Below, piece by piece: positions 8,385 to 16,222 of a stretch of DNA of 64,000 bases (its first letter is position 1; every line of letters begins with the position of its first letter). Origin of the DNA: Streptomyces sp. WMMB 322 (GTDB taxonomy: Bacteria; Actinomycetota; Actinomycetes; Streptomycetales; Streptomycetaceae); NCBI RefSeq assembly GCF_900090145.1, contig NZ_FMHI01000004.1, positions 358,501-422,500 on the forward strand, in the 5' to 3' direction. A program made the position numbers and the translations under genes. The notes under the pieces are model-generated. The model made no database searches, was not told the origin of the DNA, and was given only the letters and a program-made list of their open reading frames with translations.

Positions 8385-9866
8385 GTGCCCTACTTCGATG
8401 CCGCGTCCTCCGTGCCCCTGCACCCCGTCGCCCGAGAGGCGCTGATCGCCTCGCTCGACGAGGGGTGGGCGGACCCCGCGCGCCTGCACCGCGAAGGACG
8501 GCGGGCGCGGATGCTGCTGGACGCCGCACGCGAGACGGCCGCCGAGGTGGTCGGGTGCCGTCCGGACGAGCTGGCTTTCACCTCTTCGGGTACGCGTGCC
8601 CTGCACACCGGCATCGCCGGAGCGCTGACGGGGCGCCGCCGGGCGGGCCGCCGGCTGGTCGTCTCGGCCGTCGAGCACTCCGCGGTGCTGCACGCGGCCG
8701 CCGCGCACGAGGCCACGGGCGGCTCCGTGACCGAGGTGCCCGTCGACCGTACGGGGCGGGTCGACGCGGCGGACTTCGCCGCCGCGCTCGGCGGGGACAC
8801 GGCACTGGCCTGTCTGCAGTCCGCCAACCACGAGGTGGGCACCGAGCAGCCCGTGACCGAGGTGGCCGAGGCGTGCGCGGTCTCCGGCGTCCCGCTCCTC
8901 GTCGACGCCGCGCAGTCGCTTGCGTGGGGCCGGGCCGGCGAGGGCTGGTCGCTGCTGACGGGCAGCGCGCACAAGTGGGGCGGGCCGTCCGGTGTGGGAC
9001 TGCTGGCCGTCCGCAAGGGCGTGCGCTTCGCGGCGCCGCCGCCCGTGGACGAGCGGGAGGCGGGGCGCTCCGCGGGGTTCGAGAACATCCCGGCGATCGT
9101 GGCCGCGGCGGCCTCCTTGCGCGCCGTACGTGCCGAGGCGGAAGCCGCGTCGGACCGGCTGCGCGGACTGATCGACAGGGTGCGTGCGCGGGTGCCGGAA
9201 CTGGTCCCGGACGTCGAGATCGCCGGCGATCCCGTGCGGCGCCTGCCGAACGTGGTGACGTTCTCCTGCCTGTACGTGGACGGGGAGGCCCTGCTGCACG
9301 CCCTGGACCGGCTGGCGTTCTCGGTCTCCTCGGGCTCGTCGTGCACGTCCAGCACGCTGACCCCGAGCCATGTGCTGCGCGCGATGGGAGTGCTCTCGGA
9401 GGGCAACGTCCGCCTGTCGCTGCCGCCCGTCCCGGGGCCGTCGGCGGAGGAGGACGTGGAGCGCTTCCTGGAGGTGCTCCCGCAAGCGGTACGTGAGGTG
9501 CGCGGCCAGCTGGGCGCGCCGGGCCGGCCGCCGGCGGAGCGGGAGGAACAGGACGAGCGGGAGGAGCCGCGGGACGGGGCGGAGGACCGGGACGGGGCGG
9601 AGGACGAGGGGGAGCCGGAGGGAGGGCCGTCCGCGTCGTCCGCCGGGCCGCCCTCCGACGTGACGGTGGACGCTCTGGGGTCGCTCTGCCCGCTGCCGGT
9701 GATCGAACTCGCGAAGGCGATCGGCGGCGTGCCGGTGGGCGGTGTGATCTCCGTCCTCGCGGACGACGAGGCCGCCCGGGTCGACATCCCCGCGTGGTGC
9801 GAGATGCGCGGCCAGGAGTATCTGGGCGCCGACGGCACCGAGTTCAGGGTGCGCAGGCTCAGCTGA
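8385..9866 (+). CDS. Cysteine desulfurase fused to a TusA-like sulfur-carrier domain
   Basis: A 493-residue protein. Residues 1-380 are a NifS/Csd-type PLP enzyme that takes sulfur from cysteine: GSAHKWGG holds the PLP Lys (about 197), the pocket motif is LVDAAQSLAWG, and SSGSSCTSS carries the persulfide Cys (about 320). Residues 425-493 are a TusA domain with the CPLP motif (Cys about 435), the natural acceptor of that persulfide. The two are joined by a low-complexity Glu/Asp-rich linker (about 383-420), partly coded by two exact 18-bp units at 9570-9605. The GTG start gives the family start PYFDAASSVPL. It is divergent from ctaC. The final sulfur target is unknown. Confidence 0.92.
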   Translation: MPYFDAASSVPLHPVAREALIASLDEGWADPARLHREGRRARMLLDAARETAAEVVGCRPDELAFTSSGTRALHTGIAGALTGRRRAGRRLVVSAVEHSAVLHAAAAHEATGGSVTEVPVDRTGRVDAADFAAALGGDTALACLQSANHEVGTEQPVTEVAEACAVSGVPLLVDAAQSLAWGRAGEGWSLLTGSAHKWGGPSGVGLLAVRKGVRFAAPPPVDEREAGRSAGFENIPAIVAAAASLRAVRAEAEAASDRLRGLIDRVRARVPELVPDVEIAGDPVRRLPNVVTFSCLYVDGEALLHALDRLAFSVSSGSSCTSSTLTPSHVLRAMGVLSEGNVRLSLPPVPGPSAEEDVERFLEVLPQAVREVRGQLGAPGRPPAEREEQDEREEPRDGAEDRDGAEDEGEPEGGPSASSAGPPSDVTVDALGSLCPLPVIELAKAIGGVPVGGVISVLADDEAARVDIPAWCEMRGQEYLGADGTEFRVRRLS

Positions 9867-9907
9867 ACCCCCGACCGGCCGACCGCCCGACCGGCCGCCC
9901 GACACAC

Positions 9908-9949
9908 GTGTCCCGCGGGCGGGGCGCGCCGCCTCCGCCCACGGGACAC
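9908..9949. terminator. Hairpin between the convergent csd-tusA fusion and adoK-like genes
   Basis: GTGTCCCGCGGGCGG at 9908-9922 pairs with 9935-9949 except for one mismatch, leaving a 12-base loop. It lies between two convergent stop codons, so it can serve both strands. Confidence 0.7.
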
Positions 9950-9965
9950 CGGTGCCGTCAGCGCG

Positions 9966-10940
9966 TCACTTCAGGTGCGCGGCGACCTCGGCGGCGGCCT
10001 CCTCGCCGTACTGCTCCGTGAAGCGCTCCATGAAGTGCGCCCGCTTCAGCTCGTACTCCTGCGTGCCCACCGTCTCGATGACGAGGGTGGCCACCATGCA
10101 GCCGACCTGGGCGGCGCGCTCCAGGCTCACGCCCCAGGCGAGGCCGGAGAGGAAGCCCGCGCGGAAGGCGTCGCCGACGCCCGTGGGGTCGGCCTTGGCC
10201 TTCTCCTTGGGCACTCCGACGACGATGGGCTCCTCGCCCTCGCGTTCGATGCGGACGCCCTTGGCGCCGAGCGTGACGATGCGCGTGCCGACCTTGGCGA
10301 GTATCTCCTTGTCGGTCCAGCCCGTCTTGGTCTCGATGAGCTCCTTCTCGTACTCGTTCGAGAAGAGGTACGTGGCGCCCTCGACGAGCTCGCGGATGTC
10401 CTCGCCCCCCATGCGCGCGATCTGCTGCGAGAAGTCCGCCGCGAAGGGAATGCCCCGCTTGCGGCACTCCTCGGTGTGCCGGGTCATCGCCTCGGGGTCG
10501 TCCGCGCTGATGCAGACGAGGTCGATGCCGCCCACCCGCTCGGCGACGGTCTGCAGCTCGATCAGGCGGGCCTCGCTCATGGCGCCGGTGTAGAAGGAGC
10601 CGATCTGGTTGTGGGCCTCGTCGGTGGTGCACACGAAGCGGGCCGTGTGCCGCAGCTCGGAGATGTGCACCGACTCGGTGTCCACCCCGTGCCTCTCGAG
10701 CCAGGCGCGGTAGTCCTCGAAATCCTCGCCCGCGGCGCCGACCAGGATCGGGTTCGCTCCCAACTGCCCCATGCCGAAGGCGATGTTGGCGCCCACGCCG
10801 CCCCGCCTGATCTCGAGCGAGTCGACGAGGAAGGAGAGCGAGACGGTGTGCAACTGGTCGGCGACGAACTGGTCGGCGAACCGGCCGGGGAACGTCATGA
10901 GGTGGTCGTTCGCGATGGAGCCGGTGACTGCGATACGCAC
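9966..10940 (-). CDS. PfkB-family carbohydrate kinase, adenosine kinase-like
   Basis: 324 residues with the ribokinase/PfkB fold. The N-terminus AVTGSIANDHLMTFPGRF and the segment GAMSEARLIEL closely match mycobacterial adenosine kinase (AdoK), from memory of that family. The C-terminal signature DPTGVGDAFRAGF (about residues 250-262) contains the catalytic Asp and the anion hole. The glycine pair in RRGGVGANIAFG fits the substrate lid. If the match holds, it phosphorylates adenosine to AMP for purine salvage; a ribokinase-like sugar substrate remains possible. It is a stand-alone minus-strand gene. Confidence 0.85.
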   Translation of the reverse strand: MRIAVTGSIANDHLMTFPGRFADQFVADQLHTVSLSFLVDSLEIRRGGVGANIAFGMGQLGANPILVGAAGEDFEDYRAWLERHGVDTESVHISELRHTARFVCTTDEAHNQIGSFYTGAMSEARLIELQTVAERVGGIDLVCISADDPEAMTRHTEECRKRGIPFAADFSQQIARMGGEDIRELVEGATYLFSNEYEKELIETKTGWTDKEILAKVGTRIVTLGAKGVRIEREGEEPIVVGVPKEKAKADPTGVGDAFRAGFLSGLAWGVSLERAAQVGCMVATLVIETVGTQEYELKRAHFMERFTEQYGEEAAAEVAAHLK

Positions 10941-11078
10941 GGCGAAATCTGCTCCTGTCGGAGGACGCTGTCGGATGGCAGCATCACGCTACCTGCTTCC
11001 CCCGCTCAACCGAACAGGACGGAACTACCAGATAGTAGGGCCTTCCAGGCGCCTCACCTGCTGCGTAGCGTCGGACTC

Positions 11079-11312
11079 ATGTGCAACCTCACGCGGCACG
11101 CGGCCGCAGACCCCGAGTCGATGGACGAACTGCTGGGCGACTGCGCCCGCATGGCGCCGCACTGGACGGAGCCCGCATGGGCCCTGCACATTCCGGCCGA
11201 CAGGGACGTCCCGGCGGTCGGTGCCGCCTCCCACGAAGCGCTGCACGGGGTCCGGGTTCCGGCGGCGTCCGCCCGCATGCTGGAAGGCATGTCCGAGTAC
11301 GGCGTCTGGTGA
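11079..11312 (+). CDS. Small conserved-looking protein of unknown function (77 aa)
   Basis: 77 residues from the ATG at 11079, starting MCNLTRHAAADPESMDELL and ending SARMLEGMSEYGVW. No signal peptide, membrane segment or known motif is visible. It begins 138 bases from the divergent adenosine kinase-like gene and is followed by a good hairpin (11358-11385), which supports it as a real single-gene unit. No clear Shine-Dalgarno site was seen. Function unknown. Confidence 0.5.
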   Translation: MCNLTRHAAADPESMDELLGDCARMAPHWTEPAWALHIPADRDVPAVGAASHEALHGVRVPAASARMLEGMSEYGVW

Positions 11313-11357
11313 GGACGGGAGCCGCGAGCGGCTGACCGTCCGGCTGTCCCCGAGATC

Positions 11358-11385
11358 CCCGGGGAGGCTTCGCGTCCTCCCCGGG
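11358..11385 (+). terminator. Hairpin after the 77-aa gene
   Basis: CCCGGGGAGG (11358-11367) pairs perfectly with CCTCCCCGGG (11376-11385) around an 8-base loop, 46 bases after the stop codon at 11312 and before the next plus-strand gene. Confidence 0.75.
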
Positions 11386-11486
11386 AACCGCCGGGGCCTC
11401 TGCTTCGTCCCAGGTGTGCCACCACGGTCCAACTCGTCGGCAGGGGCGGGGCGGAGACGGGGTGGCGGAGCCGAAGGAGCGATGGC

Positions 11487-13136
11487 GTGAGCACCGAACC
11501 GTCTCCCACCTCCAGTGGGGAGCCCCCTTCCGCCGGCGGAGAGGACGTCCCGGCCCGCAAGCACCGGCTGCCCGTGATCGCGGTGGCGGCCGCCGTACTG
11601 GTGGCCGGCGGCGGGGGCGCGTGGTGGGCCTCGACCGCTGAGTGGGGCTCCGTGGGCGCGGACAAGGCGTCCGAGCCGCCCCGGCTCGCCCTGGACGGCC
11701 TCGCCTCCGCGGGACGGAGCGGCGAAGGAGACCGCGAGCGGCCGGGCATCGCACCGGGCGAACCTCACCCGCAGGTCTACCGCGCCAACGGCGCGCTGCC
11801 CGACGGCCCGGACAACGCGTCCGTCTACCGCAATCCGTCACACGTCGGGCGGGCCTCCGTCGCCGCGCTCGCCGATGCGCTCGGTGTAAAGGGGAAGCCG
11901 CAGCGGAAGGACGGCCGGTGGATCGTGGGCGAGGACGCCGAGTCCCCCCGCGGAACCGCCCTCGTCGTGAACGACGACCGCATGGCCGGGAATTGGACAT
12001 TCCGGTCCGCGGACCGGCCGGTGCACTGTGCCAGGCCGCTGCCGACCGTGCCGCAGCCCGGCATCGTCCCGCCCGAGAACGGCGACGCCCCCAACTCCTG
12101 CTCGTCGGTGCCGGGTTCCGGCAAGGGTGACCCCGTCTCGGAGAAGAAGGCCGAGGACGCCGTACGGCCGCTGCTGAAGACGCTGAAGCTGGAGGACGCC
12201 CGGACCGACGCGGGCGTGACCACCGGCCCGCTGCGCATGGTGACAGCCACCCCCGAGGTGGGCGGGATGCCGGCCAAGGACTGGAACAGCACGTTCACGG
12301 TGAACGAGGACGGCAAGGTCGTGCTCGGACACGGCAATCTGGGCGAGCTGAGGAAGGGCGCGTCCTACCCGGTGATGTCGGCGGAGGAGACCCTGAAGCA
12401 CCTCAACAAACAGGGGGCCGCGGGCTCCGGCCCGGCTGCGGGCACCACGGTCCGCGAGCCGTGGGCCGCCGAAGACCGGGCGGAGCCCGGAAAAAGCGAG
12501 CCCGGAAAGAGCCGGCCCGGGCAGCCGGATTCCGGAAAGGCCGAGCCTGCACGGCCCGGCGGGACGGAGCCCGGAAAAGTGAAGCCGCGCAGGGCGCTGA
12601 AGGTGACCGGTGCGGAGTTCGGGCTGGTCACCCGGTACACCGCCGGCAAGCCCGTGCTCGTACCGTCATGGATCTACGAGGTGCGGTTCGGCGGTGACCA
12701 CACCGCGAGCGTCGCCCACCCCGCGATCGAACCGGAGTACCTCGAGCCGGCAGGGCCCGCGCAGCCGGGCTCCGGCACAGGGTCCGACTCCGATGCCGGC
12801 CCGGGTTCCGACTCCGGTGCCGGCACCGGATCCGCCCCGGGCTCCGGTCGGGCCGAGGAGCCCGGACCGGCACCAGGGCAGGCCGTCACGTCCTACGCGG
12901 CGGACGGACGCACCGTGAAGCTGACCTTCTGGGGCGGCGTCTGCGACGGATACGAGGCGACTGCCGAGGAGTCCGGCAGCACGGTGAAGGTGACGGTGCG
13001 CCCGAAGAACACGGACCCGAAGAAGGTCTGCGTGAAGATGGCCGAGCGGCAGACCGTCGAGGTCGAACTGGACAAGCCGCTCGGTGACCGCAAGGTGGTG
13101 GACGCCACCGACGGGGAGAGCCTTCCGCGGAAGTGA
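11487..13136 (+). CDS. Membrane-anchored extracytoplasmic protein of unknown function
   Basis: 549 residues. The GTG at 11487 is preceded by AAGGAG. A short Ser/Pro-rich cytoplasmic tail leads to one membrane helix (about residues 28-50, IAVAAAVLVAGGGGAWW), so the rest should be outside the cell. Two low-complexity spacers split the outside part: a Pro/Gly/Lys/Glu region (about 328-370, repeating PGKSEPGKS-like units) and a Gly/Ser/Asp region (about 422-462). Four Cys residues (two near 170-205, two near 490-515) could form disulfides. No catalytic motif was recognised. It is followed by a strong terminator. Confidence 0.8.
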   Translation: MSTEPSPTSSGEPPSAGGEDVPARKHRLPVIAVAAAVLVAGGGGAWWASTAEWGSVGADKASEPPRLALDGLASAGRSGEGDRERPGIAPGEPHPQVYRANGALPDGPDNASVYRNPSHVGRASVAALADALGVKGKPQRKDGRWIVGEDAESPRGTALVVNDDRMAGNWTFRSADRPVHCARPLPTVPQPGIVPPENGDAPNSCSSVPGSGKGDPVSEKKAEDAVRPLLKTLKLEDARTDAGVTTGPLRMVTATPEVGGMPAKDWNSTFTVNEDGKVVLGHGNLGELRKGASYPVMSAEETLKHLNKQGAAGSGPAAGTTVREPWAAEDRAEPGKSEPGKSRPGQPDSGKAEPARPGGTEPGKVKPRRALKVTGAEFGLVTRYTAGKPVLVPSWIYEVRFGGDHTASVAHPAIEPEYLEPAGPAQPGSGTGSDSDAGPGSDSGAGTGSAPGSGRAEEPGPAPGQAVTSYAADGRTVKLTFWGGVCDGYEATAEESGSTVKVTVRPKNTDPKKVCVKMAERQTVEVELDKPLGDRKVVDATDGESLPRK

Positions 13137-13225
13137 ACCAGCGATCGGCGGGTAGACGTCGGTGAGCGCGGTCCGGGCTCCGGCGACAGGACATCCGACG
13201 GACATGGAGGCGCGGGGGCGGGAAC

Positions 13226-13271
13226 GACGAAGGCGGCGGACCCCTGGTGGGGGGAGTCCGCCGCCTTCGTC
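13226..13271. terminator. Bidirectional terminator between the membrane protein and erpA
   Basis: A perfect 16-bp stem: 13226-13241 (GACGAAGGCGGCGGAC) pairs with 13256-13271 around a 14-base loop. It lies between convergent genes ending at 13136 and 13297. Confidence 0.9.
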
Positions 13272-13296
13272 CTGTTCAGCCGGCCGGGCGTCCTGG

Positions 13297-13650
13297 TCAG
13301 TTGAAGGAGTCGCCGCAGGCGCAGGAGCCGCTCGCGTTCGGGTTGTCGATCGTGAAGCCCTGCTTCTCGATGGTGTCGACGAAGTCGATGGAGGCGCCGC
13401 CCAGGTACGGGGCGCTCATCCGGTCGGTGACGACCTTCACGCCGTCGAAGTCCTTGACCACGTCCCCGTCGAGCGAGCGCTCGTCGAAGAAGAGCTGGTA
13501 CCGAAGGCCGGAACAGCCACCGGGCTGGACGGCGACCCGGAGCGCCAGGTCGTCACGGCCCTCCTGCTCGAGCAGGTTCTTGACCTTCGCCGCGGCGGCG
13601 TCGGACAGGATGATGCCGTCGCTCACAGCGGTGTCGTCCGATACGGACAT
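13297..13650 (-). CDS. erpA: Iron-sulfur cluster insertion protein ErpA (HesB/IscA family)
   Basis: A 117-residue A-type carrier that passes Fe-S clusters to client proteins. The three conserved cysteines are present: one in GGCSGL (about residue 46) and two in the C-terminal SCACGDSF (about 112 and 114). Length and spacing are normal. It is transcribed divergently from nadA, whose product needs a 4Fe-4S cluster, so the pairing is functionally sensible. The terminator at 13226-13271 lies just downstream. Confidence 0.95.
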   Translation of the reverse strand: MSVSDDTAVSDGIILSDAAAAKVKNLLEQEGRDDLALRVAVQPGGCSGLRYQLFFDERSLDGDVVKDFDGVKVVTDRMSAPYLGGASIDFVDTIEKQGFTIDNPNASGSCACGDSFN

Positions 13651-13812
13651 CTGCTTCTCTCCCGGGTTGTTCGGACTGCTCTGCTGCCGACTGCAACCGT
13701 CGGCGTCCCGGATTCATTCCAGGGGGACACGTACTTTCTACGTCCTTCTCCTCCCTCATGCTCGCACACGCCCGGAGCGGCTGGGAATGCGTCACATCGA
13801 CGCGAACGGCAT

Positions 13813-13859
13813 CGTCAAAGTGACGTGAAGCGGTTATGATAAATAGCGTCAATTAGACG
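13813..13859 (+). promoter_or_regulatory. nadA promoter with two CGTC-N5-GACG operator-like boxes
   Basis: Two inverted repeats of the same form lie in the erpA-nadA gap: CGTC-AAAGT-GACG at 13813-13825 and CGTC-AATTA-GACG at 13847-13859, with centres 34 bases apart. Between them is a good -10 candidate, TATGAT (13835-13840). The first box covers the position expected for the -35 element (TCGTCA, 13812-13817, 17-bp spacing) and the second lies near the expected start of transcription. This is the layout of a repressor that senses NAD status; the regulator is unidentified. Confidence 0.6.
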
Positions 13860-13901
13860 AAAAGCCGCTTGCGGCGATGGAGAAGAGGAAGGGTGGGTGC
13901 C

Positions 13902-15089
13902 GTGACCGCCCCACTGGACGTACAGCCGACCCCGCTGGCGCTGCTGCTCCTCGGCCGCGACGCGGACCCGAAGAGCGAGCGCGGCGTCGATTGCCCCGGG
14001 GAGCTCCCCGCCCCCTCGGACCCCGGCCTCGTCGAGCGCGCCCGCGCCGCGAAGGCCGAGCTCGGCGAGCGTGTCTTCGTACTCGGCCACCACTACCAGC
14101 GCGACGAGGTCATCGAATTCGCCGACGTCACCGGGGACTCCTTCAAACTGGCGCGGGACGCGGCGGCCAGGCCCGACGCGGAGTACATCGTCTTCTGCGG
14201 CGTGCACTTCATGGCCGAGTCGGCCGACATCCTCACCTCCGCCCGGCAGAAGGTCGTCCTGCCCGACCTGGCCGCCGGCTGCTCCATGGCCGACATGGCC
14301 ACCGCCGAGCAGGTCGCCGAGTGCTGGGACGTGCTCACCGAGGCCGGCGTGGCGGAGGTCACCGTGCCCGTCTCGTACATGAACTCCTCGGCCGACATCA
14401 AGGCGTTCACGGGCCGGCACGGAGGCACGATCTGCACCTCGTCCAACGCCCGCCGGGCCCTGGAGTGGGCCTTCGGGACGCAGGAGAGGCAGCCCGGCGG
14501 CGGCAAGGTCCTCTTCCTGCCGGACCAGCACCTCGGACGCAACACCGCCGTGCGGGAGCTGGGGATGTCCCTGGAGGACTGCGTCGTCTACAACCCGCAC
14601 AAGCCGGACGGCGGTCTCACCGCGCAGCAGCTGCGGGACGCGAAGATGATCCTCTGGCGCGGACACTGCTCGGTCCACGGACGCTTCTCGCTCGACTCGG
14701 TCCGGGACGTGCGCGAGCGCATCCCGGACGTCAACGTCCTGGTGCACCCGGAGTGCAAGCACGAGGTCGTGGCCGCGGCCGACCACGTCGGCTCGACCGA
14801 GCACATCATCCGGACCCTGGAGGCCGCACCCGCCGGGTCGAAGTGGGCGGTCGGCACCGAACTCAACCTGGTGCGGCGGCTGGCGGCCCGCCACTCCCCC
14901 GACAAGGAAGTCGTCTTCCTCGACCGTACGGTCTGCTTCTGCTCGACGATGAACCGGATCGATCTGCCCCATCTGGTCTGGGCGTTGGAGTCCCTGGTGA
15001 AGGGCGACGTCGTCAACAGGATCGAAGTGGACGCGGAGACCGAGAAGTTCGCGAAACTCGCCCTGGAACGCATGCTGGACCTGCCGTGA
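13902..15089 (+). CDS. nadA: Quinolinate synthase NadA
   Basis: Condenses iminoaspartate with dihydroxyacetone phosphate to make quinolinate for NAD. 395 residues from the GTG at 13902, chosen because it yields the family start TAPLDVQPTPLALLLLG and has AGGAAGGG upstream. The three cluster cysteines are in IVFCGVHF (about 99), HPECKHE (about 285) and TVCFCS (about 345). LGHHYQRDEV and the NSSADIKA loop are also typical. No nadB or nadC follows within the window, unlike the common nadABC operon. Confidence 0.96.
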   Translation: MTAPLDVQPTPLALLLLGRDADPKSERGVDCPGELPAPSDPGLVERARAAKAELGERVFVLGHHYQRDEVIEFADVTGDSFKLARDAAARPDAEYIVFCGVHFMAESADILTSARQKVVLPDLAAGCSMADMATAEQVAECWDVLTEAGVAEVTVPVSYMNSSADIKAFTGRHGGTICTSSNARRALEWAFGTQERQPGGGKVLFLPDQHLGRNTAVRELGMSLEDCVVYNPHKPDGGLTAQQLRDAKMILWRGHCSVHGRFSLDSVRDVRERIPDVNVLVHPECKHEVVAAADHVGSTEHIIRTLEAAPAGSKWAVGTELNLVRRLAARHSPDKEVVFLDRTVCFCSTMNRIDLPHLVWALESLVKGDVVNRIEVDAETEKFAKLALERMLDLP

Positions 15090-15502
15090 TCTGCGGCGGA
15101 TGCTGCTGCAGCCGGTGAGGGACACCGAGGAGGACGCCGAGGCCGTGCGGCAGCCGGCCGAGGCGTCCTCCGCCGCGCCGCACGGCGACGGCTCGGCCGG
15201 CACCCGCGCGCCGCACGGCGCCGAACCCGCGCCCGTCGCCCCCGTCGCGCCCGTCGCCCCCGTCTTCCGGGCGGCCGGCGGCGGCGACCCGGGCAGCCCG
15301 CACACGGCCGGGAGCGGATCCGGCACCCGGTGCCCACCGAGCCGGGCCGCGAGGCCGAGGGGGAGGGCCGTGGACGTCGGCCTGGCCGGCTGCAGATGAC
15401 CGCCGGCGGCCACGTGTGCCTCCGGGGATGCGGCCGCCCTCCGCCGTGCATGCCCTCCGGGGCTTTCCGCAGGCGTCCGGAGCGGGCCGGGATGCGGGCT
15501 CC
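15090..15502. other. Gene-free gap between nadA and the response regulator
   Basis: 413 bases with no convincing gene. It contains a repeated GCCCCCGTC-like stretch (about 15225-15260). An inverted repeat, GCCGGCCGAG (15153-15162) with CTCGGCCGGC (15192-15201), is placed where a nadA terminator would be expected. The plus-strand frame at 15100-15399 encodes Pro/Ala-rich low complexity and has no ribosome site. Confidence 0.55.
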
Positions 15503-16222
15503 TCAGTGCGAGCCGGGCCGCACGAGACCGTTTTCGTACGCCGTGACCACGAGGCGGGCACGGTCGCGCGCCCCCAGTTTCGACATGGTGCGGTTGACGT
15601 GCGTCTTGACGGTGAGCGGGCTGACGGACAGCCGCTGCGCGATCTCCTCGTTGTTGAGACCGCCGCCGATCAGCGTCAGCACCTCGCGCTCCCGGCCGGT
15701 GAGCACGTCGAGCGGGCCCTGATCGTTCCGGCTCCCCTCCCCGTTGCCGGGGTTCTCCCCACCGTCCGTCTCCGTGGCTGCATCCGGGCCCGCCTGCGCC
15801 AGGAAGGAGGCGATCAGCCCCTTCGTGGCCGCCGGTGACAGCACGGCCTCGCCCCTGACGGCCGTACGGATCGCGGCCAGCAGCTCCTCCGGCTCCGCGC
15901 CCTTGCCGAGGAAGCCGCAGGCGCCCGCGCGCAGAGCCCGCACGACGTAGTCGTCCACCTCGAACGTGGTGAGAATGACGACCCGCGCCCCGGCGAGCGA
16001 CGGATCGTTCGTGATCGCCCGGGTGGCGGCGATGCCGTCGGTGCCCGGCATCCGGATGTCCATGAGCACCACGTCGGCGTCCGTCGCCCGTACTGCGTCG
16101 ACGGCTTCGGAGCCGTCGGAGGCCTCGGCGACGACCTCCATGTCCGGCTCGGAGTCCACCAGCACCCGGAAGGCGCTGCGAAGCAGCGTCTGGTCGTCCG
16201 CCAGCACCACACGGATCGTCAT
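15503..16222 (-). CDS. NarL/LuxR-family response regulator
   Basis: 239 residues. An N-terminal receiver domain (1-120) has the acidic pair in VLADDQT, the phospho-acceptor Asp in VVLMDIRMPG (about 55) and the conserved LTTFEVDDYV region. A variable linker (about 145-170, EGSRNDQG) precedes a LuxR-type helix-turn-helix (about 172-232) with LTGREREVLTLIGGGLNNEEIA and SPLTVKTHVN. It overlaps the kinase stop as ATGA, so the two form one operon and are almost certainly cognate. Target genes are not visible. Confidence 0.95.
   Translation of the reverse strand: MTIRVVLADDQTLLRSAFRVLVDSEPDMEVVAEASDGSEAVDAVRATDADVVLMDIRMPGTDGIAATRAITNDPSLAGARVVILTTFEVDDYVVRALRAGACGFLGKGAEPEELLAAIRTAVRGEAVLSPAATKGLIASFLAQAGPDAATETDGGENPGNGEGSRNDQGPLDVLTGREREVLTLIGGGLNNEEIAQRLSVSPLTVKTHVNRTMSKLGARDRARLVVTAYENGLVRPGSH

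Noticed and set aside
15100..15399. Possible 99-aa gene after nadA
   Set aside because: No ribosome site, Ala/Pro repeats caused by GCCCCCGTC units, and no recognisable family.
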